DNA from: Halomonas sp. 328
Lineage (GTDB): Bacteria; Pseudomonadota; Gammaproteobacteria; Pseudomonadales; Halomonadaceae
Assembly: GCF_015645095.1 (NCBI RefSeq)
Contig: NZ_JADOTW010000025.1
Coordinates: forward strand, 1 to 64,000
Length of the DNA: 64,000 nucleotides
Direction: 5' to 3'
Position numbers and translations under genes: made by a program. Below the pieces are notes generated by a model. The model was given only the letters and a program-made list of their open reading frames with translations. It did no database searches and was not told the DNA's origin. Below, in pieces: positions 1-7,810 of this stretch. Positions within the stretch are counted from its first letter, which is position 1. Every line of letters begins with the position of its first letter.

Positions 1-227
1 CACTGCCAGTCACGGGCGGCACGGCCGATGCCGCCATAGACCACCAGGTCCTCGGGGCGCTCGGCCACGTCCGGGTGGAGGTTGTTCATCAGCATGCGCA
101 GCGGTGCCTCGGTGAGCCAGCTCTTGCAGCTGAGCTCGGTGCCGGTGGGGGCGCCGATCTGGCGGCCGGCGTTCCGGCGGGACGGGTCGTGGCGCGGATC
201 GCGATCGATGGGCTGATACTGGGTCAT
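1..227 (-). CDS. hutU: Urocanate hydratase, N-terminal part (cut by window edge)
   Basis: Urocanate hydratase is the second enzyme of histidine degradation, converting urocanate to imidazolone propionate in the cytosol. Only the first 75 codons are present. The protein starts [10 protein letters not shown] and contains [20 protein letters not shown] and [11 protein letters not shown], both hallmarks of the HutU N-terminus. The ATG at 227 follows a GAGGAC ribosome site. A TGTATATACA operator lies about 53 bp upstream, and the HutC repressor gene is 1.7 kb away, so HutC control with induction by urocanate is expected. The rest of the gene lies outside the window. Confidence 0.95.
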   Translation of the reverse strand, partial: MTQYQPIDRDPRHDPSRRNAGRQIGAPTGTELSCKSWLTEAPLRMLMNNLHPDVAERPEDLVVYGGIGRAARDWQ

Positions 228-279
228 GAGGCGTCCTCGATGTTGTGATTGGGAGGAGGCGCCCTGATGGCGCCAAATG

Positions 280-289
280 TGTATATACA
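280..289. promoter_or_regulatory. HutC operator upstream of hutU
   Basis: A perfect 10-bp palindrome, TGTATATACA, lies between hutU and the divergent membrane-protein gene. It matches the core of known HutC operators (CTTGTATATACAAG type). An identical copy is at 455-464, and the hutC gene is in the same cluster. The function is inferred from motif and context. Confidence 0.75.
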
Positions 290-447
290 GATATCAACCA
301 TGGGCACCGGATCAGTCAATAGCGCAATGAGAGAAAAATACCACAGGCAATATTAAACCATTGTTTTTAATGCAAATATTTTAATCTCACCTCATGTCTG
401 TGAGACTAATGTCTAATTCAAAAAACTAGGAGAGGGGAGGAATCTCG

Positions 448-558
448 ATGATGCTGTATATACACATTGCCATGACACAACAAACCCAACGGCGGAATTC
501 CATATGGAAAAACTGGCGGACTACCCCAAGAACAGGAAAAGCAACTGGTGGAACCTGA
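448..558 (+). CDS. Possible 36-codon leader ORF overlapping the YjiH-type gene
   Basis: A strong ribosome site (AGGGGAGG, 433-440) is followed 7 bp later by ATGATG. It opens a 36-codon frame (starting MMLYIHIAMT) that ends in TGA at 556-558, 52 bp inside the next gene in a different frame. The membrane-protein gene itself has only a weak ribosome site before its ATG at 504, so translation coupling or reinitiation is possible. The HutC operator copy at 455-464 lies within the frame. The peptide resembles nothing I recognise. It may be untranslated, with the purine-rich stretch serving another role. Confidence 0.3.
   Translation: MMLYIHIAMTQQTQRRNSIWKNWRTTPRTGKATGGT
455..464. promoter_or_regulatory. 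HutC operator upstream of the YjiH-type transporter gene
   Basis: This is the second exact copy of the palindrome TGTATATACA, 40 bp before the ATG at 504. Together with the copy at 280-289 it brackets the divergent intergenic region, so HutC could repress both directions. Function is inferred from identity to HutC operator cores. Confidence 0.75.
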
Positions 559-1829
559 TGAAGCTGGTGATCCCCAGCAGCATCGGCATCCTCTTCTTCT
601 TCGTGCCCATCGAGATCGGCGGACGCTCTACCATCCTGCTGGATCACCTCGTGCGCTACTGCATCGGCCTGCTGGGCGATTGGGCCCCCTGGTACGCCTT
701 GGCCGTGATTACCGCCGGTGCTATCTACCCCTTTGTCACCGGCAGTTGGCGGCGTAGCACCACCAATCTGGTATTTACCCTGCTCAAAGTGGCCGGGGTC
801 GCCTTCATGGTGATGGCCATGAGTGGCGTCGGACCCGCCCTACTGCACGAACCCGACAAGCTGCCCTTCCTGCTCGACAAGCTGGTGGTGCCGGTCAGCC
901 TGATCGTGCCCATCGGCGCCATCTTCCTTGCCCTGCTCACCACCTACGGGCTGCTGGAACTGGTCGGAGTGATCTGCCAGCCCTTGATGCGCCCGCTATG
1001 GAAGACGCCGGGCCGCTCCGCCATCGATGCGGTGGCCTCCTTCGTCGGCAGCTACTCCATCGGACTGCTGATCACCAACCGGGTCTATACCAGCGGCATG
1101 TACTCCAACCGCGAGGCGGCCATCATTGCCACCGGCTTTTCCACCGCCTCGGTGACCTTCATGATCGTGGTGGCAAACACCCTGAACATCATGCATGTCT
1201 GGCTGCACTACTTCTGGCTGACCCTGCTGATCACCTTCCTGATCACCGCCATTACCGCACGCATTCCGCCGATCAGCCGCATGAGCGCCGATGCCACCAA
1301 CCCCGAGCCGATGGTGCCCCGGGGAGAGCGCCTGAGCAGCGCGCTGCGTGCCGGACTGGGAGCCGCCGAGCGGGCACCGAGCCTGCAACGCAATGTACTC
1401 AGCAACGCCCGCGAGGGGGTGCTGATGGCCATGAGCATCCTCCCCTCGATCATGTCGGTCGGGCTGATCGGCCTGCTGGTGGCCACCTATACCCCGGTAT
1501 TCGACTGGCTCGGCTATGCCCTTTACCCCTTCGTACTGCCCTGGGGACTCGATGATGGCCTGATGCTGGCCCAGGCCACCGCGTCTGGCCTCGCCGAGCT
1601 GTTCCTGCCGGCCCTGCAGATGACCGAGGCCTCCTTCGTGGCCCGCTTCGCCACCGCCATCGTGTCGATCTCCACGATCCTGTTCTTCTCGGCATCGATT
1701 CCCTGCATTCTCTCCACCAACATTCCCATTTCCATTCCGCAGCTGCTGGCGATCTGGTTCATTCGCACCGCCATCGGCCTGTTCCTGGCGATCCCGGCCG
1801 GCTATCTCGTCCTGTTCCTCGCTGGCTAA
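504..1829 (+). CDS. YjiH-type Gate-domain membrane protein in the hut cluster
   Basis: A 441-residue integral membrane protein with about ten hydrophobic segments. It resembles the YjiH family, whose members carry the nucleoside-recognition (Gate) fold also found in nucleoside transporters and FeoB. The glycine/serine-rich stretch near residues 170-215 (FVGSYSIGLLITN, TGFSTASVTF) is typical. It sits between hutU and hutC and has its own HutC operator, so a role in uptake of histidine, urocanate or a related compound is a reasonable inference. The ATG at 504 is the only in-frame start before the conserved region, but it has a poor ribosome site (see the 448-558 leader frame). Confidence 0.8.
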   Translation: MEKLADYPKNRKSNWWNLMKLVIPSSIGILFFFVPIEIGGRSTILLDHLVRYCIGLLGDWAPWYALAVITAGAIYPFVTGSWRRSTTNLVFTLLKVAGVAFMVMAMSGVGPALLHEPDKLPFLLDKLVVPVSLIVPIGAIFLALLTTYGLLELVGVICQPLMRPLWKTPGRSAIDAVASFVGSYSIGLLITNRVYTSGMYSNREAAIIATGFSTASVTFMIVVANTLNIMHVWLHYFWLTLLITFLITAITARIPPISRMSADATNPEPMVPRGERLSSALRAGLGAAERAPSLQRNVLSNAREGVLMAMSILPSIMSVGLIGLLVATYTPVFDWLGYALYPFVLPWGLDDGLMLAQATASGLAELFLPALQMTEASFVARFATAIVSISTILFFSASIPCILSTNIPISIPQLLAIWFIRTAIGLFLAIPAGYLVLFLAG

Positions 1830-1844
1830 CCCCTGCCAAAACAA

Positions 1845-1871
1845 CAAAGGCCACCCGGAGGGTGGCCTTTG
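1845..1871. terminator. Bidirectional intrinsic terminator
   Basis: A perfect 12-bp stem (CAAAGGCCACCC / GGGTGGCCTTTG) with a 3-nt loop lies between the convergent yjiH-type and hutC genes. The minus-strand side is followed by a T-rich run (TTGTTTTGG), and the plus side by a shorter one, so it can serve both genes. Confidence 0.88.
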
Positions 1872-1894
1872 TGCGAGTCGCGATACCTGGCTTT

Positions 1895-2611
1895 CTAGAG
1901 GTGACTGACATTCACCCTGGCGTTCAGCCTATAGCGAGACCCCGGGTGCAGCAGCTGCGTGTAGCTGATCAACAGCTCGCCGGACCAACTGCGTCGAATC
2001 ACTTTCAGACAAGCCTCGCCTTCGGCAATATCCAGCAAGGCGGCTTCATGCGGGCTAGGTAGCACCGCCTCAACCGAATGCTCCACGTCGGTGACCGGGT
2101 AGCGGGCCACGAGGATCGCATTCGGTGTTTGCGTCTCGAAGTCCTGCTGAAGATAGTCGGGGGCCAGCTTGGGGTTCACATGACGCCGCTCCAACTGGAT
2201 CTTGACCCCATCCTCCCGGTGCACGATCTCGGAATAAAAGACCGTCGAGCCGGTCCGCACCCCGAGAAAGATAGCCACCTCCTCGGGTGCACTGACCTCC
2301 TCCAAGCGAATCACTTCGCTGCTGTGCCTCCCCCCTCGGGCGGCAATCTCATCCGCGATATTCTTGATCTCGAACAGCGAGGACTCCGCCTTGCGCTCCA
2401 CCACATAGGTGCCGGATCCGGTTCTCCGCATCAAGAGCCCCTTGTTGACCAGATCCCGGATCGCCTTGTTGGCGGTCATGCGGCTCACGCCAAAACTCTT
2501 GGCCAACGCATTCTCTGCGGGAATACGATCCCCCGGAGCGAAAGCTCCGCGCTCGATCTCTTCGAGCAGATAGTCCTTGATGCGGGTGTAAGAAGGCTTG
2601 GTCTCCGGCAT
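1895..2611 (-). CDS. hutC: HutC, GntR-family histidine-utilisation repressor
   Basis: A 238-residue GntR/HutC-type regulator. Residues 1-75 form the winged helix-turn-helix (YTRIKDYLLEEIERG, FGVSRMTANKAIRDLV, TGSGTYV). The rest is a UTRA ligand domain (SSEVIRLEEVSAPEE, TQLLHPGSRYRL), which in this family binds urocanate. It represses hut genes through TGTATATACA operators, two of which lie in this cluster. The gene converges on the YjiH-type gene and shares its terminator. No operator copy is visible directly upstream of hutC itself. Confidence 0.93.
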   Translation of the reverse strand: MPETKPSYTRIKDYLLEEIERGAFAPGDRIPAENALAKSFGVSRMTANKAIRDLVNKGLLMRRTGSGTYVVERKAESSLFEIKNIADEIAARGGRHSSEVIRLEEVSAPEEVAIFLGVRTGSTVFYSEIVHREDGVKIQLERRHVNPKLAPDYLQQDFETQTPNAILVARYPVTDVEHSVEAVLPSPHEAALLDIAEGEACLKVIRRSWSGELLISYTQLLHPGSRYRLNARVNVSHL

Positions 2612-2701
2612 GGCGCGCCCTAGTCATTTCCCTGTCTGCAGCGGTTATCCCCATCTTACCTAGAATGCCATGAATTAGCGCCTTGGCTTCACCCTGGAGG
2701 C

Positions 2702-3232
2702 TCAACGCCAATGCACGGGATAGCGGCGATGGCGAGCCAGGTTATTGACCAGGATGGCCACCACCAGCATCACCGCGCAGCCGAGGCCCACCGGCAGCAG
2801 TGGATACCACCAGCCCAGGGCCTCGACCTCGGGGCCACCGACCACGGCGATCAGGCCGGCGGCGGCGCCGGGCGGGTGGACGGTGTGGGTCAACTGCATC
2901 ACCAGAATGGCCAGGGAGACCGCCAGGGCCACGGCCAGGGCCGTGGTGCCCAGCGCCTGGACGCAAGCCACGCCGACGCCCGCCGACAGCATGCTGCCCA
3001 GCAGCACGTTGCGGGGTTGGGCGAAGGGGCTCTGGGGGGCGGCATAGATCAGCACCGAGGTGGCGCCGAAGGAGCCGAGGATCAACAGCTGATCGCTGAG
3101 CCAATGGGCACTCAGCCAGCAGATGGCGCCCATGCCGGCGAAGGCACCGGCCCAGGACCAGAGGGCGTCCTGCCAGTCGGCACGGGGGCGCCGCGCGGGC
3201 TCGCCACGCATCTTGCCGAAATAGGTCTTCAT
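2702..3232 (-). CDS. HPP family membrane protein
   Basis: A 176-residue membrane protein with about four hydrophobic helices. It contains the signature THTVHPPGAAAGLIAV (near residues 115-130), which names the HPP family. Some HPP proteins have been linked to nitrite transport, but the substrate here is unknown. The ATG at 3232 (MKTYFGKMRG) was chosen because the hydrophobic region begins about 25 residues later. The frame stays open upstream, but that part has no family similarity that I can see. It is divergent from the PA2779/PA2778 pair, with 247 bp between them. Confidence 0.85.
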   Translation of the reverse strand: MKTYFGKMRGEPARRPRADWQDALWSWAGAFAGMGAICWLSAHWLSDQLLILGSFGATSVLIYAAPQSPFAQPRNVLLGSMLSAGVGVACVQALGTTALAVALAVSLAILVMQLTHTVHPPGAAAGLIAVVGGPEVEALGWWYPLLPVGLGCAVMLVVAILVNNLARHRRYPVHWR

Positions 3233-3479
3233 GATCGTCCACTGAATGCACCAGAAGGAGGCAGGATTCTGACAAAATGCACCAGCGAGGTGAAGGTTGG
3301 TTTGCTGATATCTCGATAACAGGCTTTCCCGGTCGCCGCTCTCCTCCGAGAAGGGCGCAGAAAAGGCATGAAAATCATAGGGCTCTAACTCTATACTGGA
3401 GAAGCATCGCGTGACGGCACCCGCCTGAGTGCCGTAGGAAACGAAGCCGGAAGCCATTCCCAGAGTAAGGAATCCTCTT

Positions 3480-3875
3480 ATGATGAAGACAGTCGCACGC
3501 GTCCTCAGCCCCCTGCTGATCCTCTGCCTGGTGCTCGGCAGCCTGCCGGTCGCCGCCGCCCCCAGCCCGGCCACCGGCCTGATCTCCACCCAGGAGGCCC
3601 TGAGCCAGGACCAGGTCAGCGCCGACCGGGAACGCATCAGCGAGATCCTCGCCCGCCAGGAGGTCCAGGACCAACTGGTCGCCCAGGGCGTCGACCCGGC
3701 CGAAGTCGAGGCTCGCGTGGCCGCCCTCTCCGATGCCGAAGTTCGCCAGATGGCCGACCAACTGGAGCAACTGCCCGCCGGCGCCAGCGTGATAGGCGTG
3801 CTGTTCGCGGTCTTCGTGATCCTGCTGGTCACCGATATCCTGGGCCTGACCAATGCGTTTCCCTTTACCCGCTAA
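3480..3875 (+). CDS. PA2779 family protein
   Basis: A 131-residue small exported protein of the PA2779 family. It has an N-terminal signal or anchor helix (residues 7-27), a conserved amphipathic middle (ISTQEALSQDQ, REVQDQLVAQGVDPAEVEARVAALSDAEV) and a C-terminal membrane helix (residues 100-120). It is translationally linked to the following peptidase-like lipoprotein, whose start codon lies inside its last 23 bases. This pairing is conserved in pseudomonads and relatives. Function is unknown; the arrangement suggests a membrane partner of the C39-like protein. Confidence 0.85.
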   Translation: MMKTVARVLSPLLILCLVLGSLPVAAAPSPATGLISTQEALSQDQVSADRERISEILARQEVQDQLVAQGVDPAEVEARVAALSDAEVRQMADQLEQLPAGASVIGVLFAVFVILLVTDILGLTNAFPFTR

Positions 3876-4833
3876 GCGACGGGGCCAGGTCCCCGGCCAC
3901 CGCTCACGCCTCAACGCCCGCCTCGCGGGCGTTGTGCTGTTGATGCTCGGCCTGTCGCTCCTGTCCGGTTGCGCCAGTGCGCCGCGCCTGGCCAGTCCCG
4001 AGGCCATGGGCGTACCGCCCCGGGTGCAGCTGGAGGGGGTCCCCTTCCATGCCCAGCGGGAGTACCAGTGCGGCCCGGCATCCCTGGCCATGGTACTCAA
4101 TGCCAGCGGCGTCGATGCCACGGTGGACGAGCTGATCCCCCAGGTCTTCCTCCCCCATCGGGAGGGCAGCGTGCAGCCGGAGATGCTGGCCACCCTGCGC
4201 CGCCAGGGGCGGGTCCCCTTCGTGCTCGATGGGCGCTTCGAGTCGCTGCTCGAGGAGTTGGCCGCCGGCCACCCGGTAGTGGTGATGCAGAACCTGTCAC
4301 TGCCGGCCTGGCCCATGTGGCACTACGCCGTGGCCATCGGCTATGACCTGGATGACCGCCTGATGACCCTGCACAGTGGCGAGGAGCCCGAGCGGCTGGA
4401 GTCGTTCCGGCGCTTCGATGCCACCTGGGCGCGCAGCGAGCGCTGGGCAGTCGTGGCCCTGCCGCCGGGGGAGCTGCCCGCCAGCACCGGGCCGGTGAGG
4501 AGCCTGCAGGCCATCGCCGACTTCGAACGGGCCCAGGGACCGCTGGCCGCCCTGCCCGCCTGGGAGGCACTGACCCGGCGTTGGCCGGAGGCCGCCATGG
4601 GCTGGTTCGCCCTGGGCAACGCCCGCCATGGCGGCGGCGATCCTCGGGGGGCAGCGGAAGCCTTCCGGCGCGCCACCGAGGCGGACCCGCAGCTGGCGGT
4701 GGCCTGGCTCAACCTGGGCCTGACCCTGGAGGGGCTCGACGCCCCGGAGCGGGCGCGGGAGGCCTTCGAGCGCGCCGCCGCCCTGCCCGGCCCCTGGCAG
4801 GCCCGCGCCGAGGAAGCCCTGGACCGCCGGTAG
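3853..4833 (+). CDS. PA2778 family C39-like cysteine peptidase lipoprotein with TPR repeats
   Basis: A 326-residue lipoprotein. The signal peptide ends in a lipobox (LLSGC, Cys near residue 41). A papain-like C39 domain follows with the catalytic Cys in YQCGPASLAMVL and His in MWHYAVAIGYD, and a C-terminal TPR region (about residues 220-320, WFALGNARHGGGDPRGAAEAF, AWLNLGLTLEGL). It belongs to the PA2778 family. It overlaps the PA2779 gene by 23 bp, which indicates coupled translation. The substrate is unknown; peptidase activity is inferred from the conserved Cys/His pair. Confidence 0.87.
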   Translation: MRFPLPAKRRGQVPGHRSRLNARLAGVVLLMLGLSLLSGCASAPRLASPEAMGVPPRVQLEGVPFHAQREYQCGPASLAMVLNASGVDATVDELIPQVFLPHREGSVQPEMLATLRRQGRVPFVLDGRFESLLEELAAGHPVVVMQNLSLPAWPMWHYAVAIGYDLDDRLMTLHSGEEPERLESFRRFDATWARSERWAVVALPPGELPASTGPVRSLQAIADFERAQGPLAALPAWEALTRRWPEAAMGWFALGNARHGGGDPRGAAEAFRRATEADPQLAVAWLNLGLTLEGLDAPERAREAFERAAALPGPWQARAEEALDRR

Positions 4834-4857
4834 GGATTGCCCTCCCCGAACGGCGCC

Positions 4858-5553
4858 TTACCCCGCCGAGGCCCTGTGGCCTCGGCGGTGTCGTATGCGG
4901 CACCGGTCACAGCGACTCAGCCACCACTCGGCACGCTCCAGGCGGCGCTCGAGAAAGCGCCGGGTACGACGCTGTCCCTCGCTCTCGTCACGGGCCCAGA
5001 CCCGCAAGGTGGCCAGGAACAGGGCGGTGAGACCGACTTCCTCCAGCTGGGCCCGCCGGCTGCCATAGGGCGCCTCAAGGCGCGCCGCCTCGCGCCACCA
5101 CTGCACGGTCCGCGACAGATCGAAGAGCATCGGTACCCAGGTATGCAGGTGGGGGGGATGAGCCTTGGTGCGCAGCATCTGCACCGTCACTCGGCGATGG
5201 CTCGCCAGGGCATCGAACCAGGCCAGCAGGCAGTGGCGCAGGCGCTCCCGGGGCGGCCAGGCGGCAAAGCCCGGGGGCTTGTCGGCCAGCATGGCGCGCC
5301 AGCCGCGCCGGAACCAGGCATCGGCGACGTCGTTGGCGTCCCGATAGTGATCCAGCACCGCCTCCGCGGACACACCCAGGCCGGCCGCCACCTCGATCAG
5401 CGACACCGCCTCCCAGCCGCGAGTCTCGGCCTGGCGCAGGGCCGCCTCGAGAATACGTTCGGCGTGAATACGTTCGGCGTGAATACGTTCGGCGTGACTG
5501 GCTTCGACGGGGGCGCCCTCACCTGCCCCGCCACCGATAGGAATCATGCTCAT
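4858..5553 (-). CDS. TetR family transcriptional regulator with N-terminal HAERI repeats
   Basis: A 231-residue TetR-type regulator. The helix-turn-helix lies near residues 30-70 (ILEAALRQAETRGWEAVSLIEVAAGLGV in pieces, then AEAVLDHYRD). The remainder is a helical ligand domain. Immediately before the DNA-binding domain are three exact HAERI pentapeptides encoded by a 15-bp tandem repeat (5451-5495), so length polymorphism is likely. The start at 5553 (MSMIPIGGG) fits. The 3' end contains a strong hairpin (4863-4888) shared with the convergent PA2778 gene. Target genes are unknown. Confidence 0.85.
   Translation of the reverse strand: MSMIPIGGGAGEGAPVEASHAERIHAERIHAERILEAALRQAETRGWEAVSLIEVAAGLGVSAEAVLDHYRDANDVADAWFRRGWRAMLADKPPGFAAWPPRERLRHCLLAWFDALASHRRVTVQMLRTKAHPPHLHTWVPMLFDLSRTVQWWREAARLEAPYGSRRAQLEEVGLTALFLATLRVWARDESEGQRRTRRFLERRLERAEWWLSRCDRCRIRHRRGHRASAG
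4863..4888. terminator. Strong hairpin between convergent PA2778-type and TetR genes
   Basis: A perfect 11-bp stem (CCGCCGAGGCC / GGCCTCGGCGG) with a 4-nt loop, 30 bp after the PA2778-type stop. It lies within the last codons of the tetR gene. The T-tract is weak, so its role as a terminator is likely but not certain. Confidence 0.6.
5451..5495 (-). repeat. Three exact 15-bp tandem repeats inside tetR
   Basis: GAATACGTTCGGCGT is repeated three times without change (5451-5465, 5466-5480, 5481-5495). The unit length keeps the frame, so gain or loss of units only adds or removes HAERI pentapeptides just before the helix-turn-helix. Confidence 0.95.
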
Positions 5554-5608
5554 CCTGGCTCTCCTCGACACCACTCTCTTCACCTTAGGCATAGAGCGGC
5601 AGAGTCGG

Positions 5609-6364
5609 CTACCAGCGATAGAGCAGCGAGGCGCTGGTGGTCTGATCGGTGCGGGCATCGGTCCCCTCGGGGGGATCGGAATTGCGCTTGATCTCATGGG
5701 AAAGGCGCAGCGCCAGCCGCGCATTCAGCTGGGCGGTCAGCGAACTCAGCGAACGGGAGGTGGTGTTCTCGCGGGTCCCCTCCAGGGAGAGCTCCTGATT
5801 GAAGCTGGCATAGTCGGAGAGTCGCCACTCGTAGTCGGCGGCGGCATACCCCACCGCCAGGCGCTCACTCGACGCCTCGCTGATCCAGTCATGGCGATAA
5901 CCGGGCCCCGCCTCCAGCGAGAGGCGGTGCGTCTCGCCATCGAGCACCTGACGACCATACCCGAGAATAGCGGTCACCTGCTGGTCGTAGCCGCCGAAGC
6001 GATCCTTGTCCCAGCGGGCGAAACCGAACAGGTAGAGGCTGGATGAGATATCAACCCGCTCGCGCAGGGCCAGCAGGTAGCGCTCGGCGCGGGAGGCCCC
6101 GTCCCGACTGACGTTCCGCACCTCGCCGCGCAGGCTGTGGGTCCAGTCGCCGGTGAGCCAGGTGAGGTTGGCCTTGCCGATCAGGGTCTGGCTATCGGTA
6201 TTGCCAGAGAGCTGGGTGTAGCCGAGCTCGGCACTACCGCTGAAGACCGGTGCATCCGGGGCCGGCGCCGGTGGTGCATAGAAGGGCCGCGCCTGGGCCT
6301 CGAGGCCGCCCAACATCAGCAGTGCCACCGCTAGCCCGCGCCAGACCGAACGGGTATTGCCCAT
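5609..6364 (-). CDS. DUF481 (YdiY-type) outer-membrane beta-barrel protein
   Basis: A 251-residue protein with a signal peptide (cleavage near ARP, residue 26) followed by a DUF481 domain. The repeated pattern of short amphipathic strands (GSAELGYTQLSGNTD, GKANLTWLTGDW, ASLLYRW at the end) marks a salt-induced or YdiY-type outer-membrane beta-barrel. The terminal aromatic Trp is typical for barrel insertion. It stands alone between tetR and yjdM, transcribed in the same direction. Function is unknown. Confidence 0.87.
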   Translation of the reverse strand: MGNTRSVWRGLAVALLMLGGLEAQARPFYAPPAPAPDAPVFSGSAELGYTQLSGNTDSQTLIGKANLTWLTGDWTHSLRGEVRNVSRDGASRAERYLLALRERVDISSSLYLFGFARWDKDRFGGYDQQVTAILGYGRQVLDGETHRLSLEAGPGYRHDWISEASSERLAVGYAAADYEWRLSDYASFNQELSLEGTRENTTSRSLSSLTAQLNARLALRLSHEIKRNSDPPEGTDARTDQTTSASLLYRW

Positions 6365-6408
6365 GATGACTCCACTCCCTGGTGTCCCCTGGCCAGAAGC
6401 GCCGGCCT

Positions 6409-6762
6409 TCAGGCCTTCTTGACGAACTTCGAGGTGAGTTTCAGCGGGCCGATGCCTTCCACCTTGCAGTCGAGGTTATGGCCACCCTCGGAGTCGCCCT
6501 CGATCAGGCGAATGCCCTTGACCTTGGTGCCCACCTTGATCACCGAGGAGGAGCCCTTGACCTTGAGGTCCTTGATCACGGTGACGGTATCGCCATCGGC
6601 GAGGCGATTGCCATTGGCATCCAGGGCCACCAGCTCGTCTTCCAGCGACTCCGGCGCGGCGTCCCTGGCCCACTCGTGGCCGCACTCGGGGCAGACCAAC
6701 TGAATGCCATCCTCGTAGGTGTATTCGGAACCACAGGCGGGACAATTGGGCAGATCGCTCAT
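6409..6762 (-). CDS. yjdM: YjdM (PhnA) zinc-ribbon protein
   Basis: A 117-residue cytosolic protein with an N-terminal zinc ribbon ([10 protein letters not shown] then CPECGHEW, residues 8-28). A small SH3-like beta domain ends in [15 protein letters not shown]. The layout and length match E. coli YjdM/PhnA. Although historically tied to phosphonate use, its biochemical role is unsettled. No phosphonate genes are nearby. Confidence 0.93.
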   Translation of the reverse strand: MSDLPNCPACGSEYTYEDGIQLVCPECGHEWARDAAPESLEDELVALDANGNRLADGDTVTVIKDLKVKGSSSVIKVGTKVKGIRLIEGDSEGGHNLDCKVEGIGPLKLTSKFVKKA

Positions 6763-6900
6763 CGCGAGAGTCCTTGCGTTATCAGGAAACCGGCAAGCCT
6801 ACACCGCCGGCGCGGTAGACTCCACCTCGGGAAGGCCTGGCATCACGGAGGGCGGACTGATAGCGTGACAGGGACTTTTGCTAATTCAAGGAATGCCAAT

Positions 6901-7104
6901 ATGGATTCGGCCATCAATCACACCGTTAGCCAGGCCCTGGTCATGCAGCAGGCCCAGGTCGCCCAGCAAGCGCAGATGCAGATCTTCAAGGAGGCCCTGA
7001 CCACCCAGCAGCAACAGGTCACCGCCCTGCTGGAGTCCGCCTCCGCCGAGCCGCAACTGGCCGACCAGGGGCACCTCGGCACCCAGATCAATACCTACGC
7101 CTGA
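6901..7104 (+). CDS. YjfB family putative motility protein
   Basis: A 67-residue small protein matching the YjfB family: MDSAINHTVSQALVMQQAQV at the start, a Gln-rich helix, and the typical ending LGTQINTYA. The ATG at 6901 follows AAGGA at a suitable distance. Family members are called putative motility proteins from their occurrence with flagellar genes. No flagellar genes are nearby here, so the role is unknown. Confidence 0.85.
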   Translation: MDSAINHTVSQALVMQQAQVAQQAQMQIFKEALTTQQQQVTALLESASAEPQLADQGHLGTQINTYA

Positions 7105-7175
7105 AAGCGGCAGAGTGGTTCACCGGCGCACCCTGACGTTACCCTAGGGGAAAGTTCCTCGCCAAGAGAACCACC

Positions 7176-7805
7176 ATGCCTCAACCTCGCATCACACTCG
7201 AAGTCTTCAGCGACTTCGTCTGCCCCTTCTGCTACCTGGAGCTTCCCGAACTGGAGGCCATCCAGGCCCGCTTCGGCGAAGCCCTCGGCATTCGCTGGCG
7301 GGCCTTCGAGCTGCGTCCCGAGCCCCACCCGCCCCTCGACCCCGACGCCGACTACCTGCATGACGTCTGGCAACGCTCGGTCTACCCCATGGCCGTCGAG
7401 CGGGGCCTGACCCTGCGCCTGCCGAGTCTCCAGCCCCGCTCGCGGCTGGCCCACGAGGCCCACGCCTGGGCCGAGGCACAGGCCCCCGAAGCCGGCACCG
7501 CCCTGCGCCTGGCGCTGTTTCGCGGTTTCTTCGAGGCCAGCCTCGACCTGGGCGATATCGACGCCCTGATGACTCAGGCCGCGGCCCTGGGGCTGGATGG
7601 CCACGACCTGGCCCGAGCGCTTCACGAAGGGCGTTTTCGTCAGGCGGTGCGCGACGATCAGCATCAGGCCCAGGTGTTGGGCATCTCCGGGGTACCCGGC
7701 CTGCGCTTTATGCTGGATGGCGAACATGCCGGGGTGCTGGAAGGCGCCCAGCCGCGACGCCAGCTGCTGCTGGCGGTGGAACGCCTCCTCGACCTGATGG
7801 GATAA
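7176..7805 (+). CDS. DsbA-like (FrnE-type) thioredoxin-fold oxidoreductase
   Basis: A 209-residue cytosolic DsbA-family protein. It opens with a beta strand and the active-site motif CPFC (Cys16 and Cys19), followed by the helical insertion. A cis-Pro loop comes late in the protein (GISGVPGLRFMLDGEHAG). This matches FrnE and 2-hydroxychromene-2-carboxylate isomerase-like proteins. There is no signal peptide. The next gene starts 5 bp after the stop, so the two are probably cotranscribed. Confidence 0.87.
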   Translation: MPQPRITLEVFSDFVCPFCYLELPELEAIQARFGEALGIRWRAFELRPEPHPPLDPDADYLHDVWQRSVYPMAVERGLTLRLPSLQPRSRLAHEAHAWAEAQAPEAGTALRLALFRGFFEASLDLGDIDALMTQAAALGLDGHDLARALHEGRFRQAVRDDQHQAQVLGISGVPGLRFMLDGEHAGVLEGAQPRRQLLLAVERLLDLMG

Positions 7806-7810
7806 CCCCC

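Noticed and set aside
385-405. TCTCAC...GTGAGA inverted repeat upstream of the YjiH-type gene as a CRP site
   Set aside because: The half-sites are in the wrong orientation and spacing for TGTGA-N6-TCACA; no other evidence for CRP.
491-506. GAATTCCATATG (EcoRI plus NdeI sites) directly at the YjiH-type start looks like a cloning artefact
   Set aside because: The surrounding sequence is continuous with natural hut-type regulation and an intact gene; a 12-bp coincidence is enough to explain it.
996-1847. Long open frame on the minus strand opposite the YjiH-type gene
   Set aside because: It is rich in Gly, Gln and His and lacks a ribosome site and family motifs; it is a shadow of the high-GC gene on the other strand.
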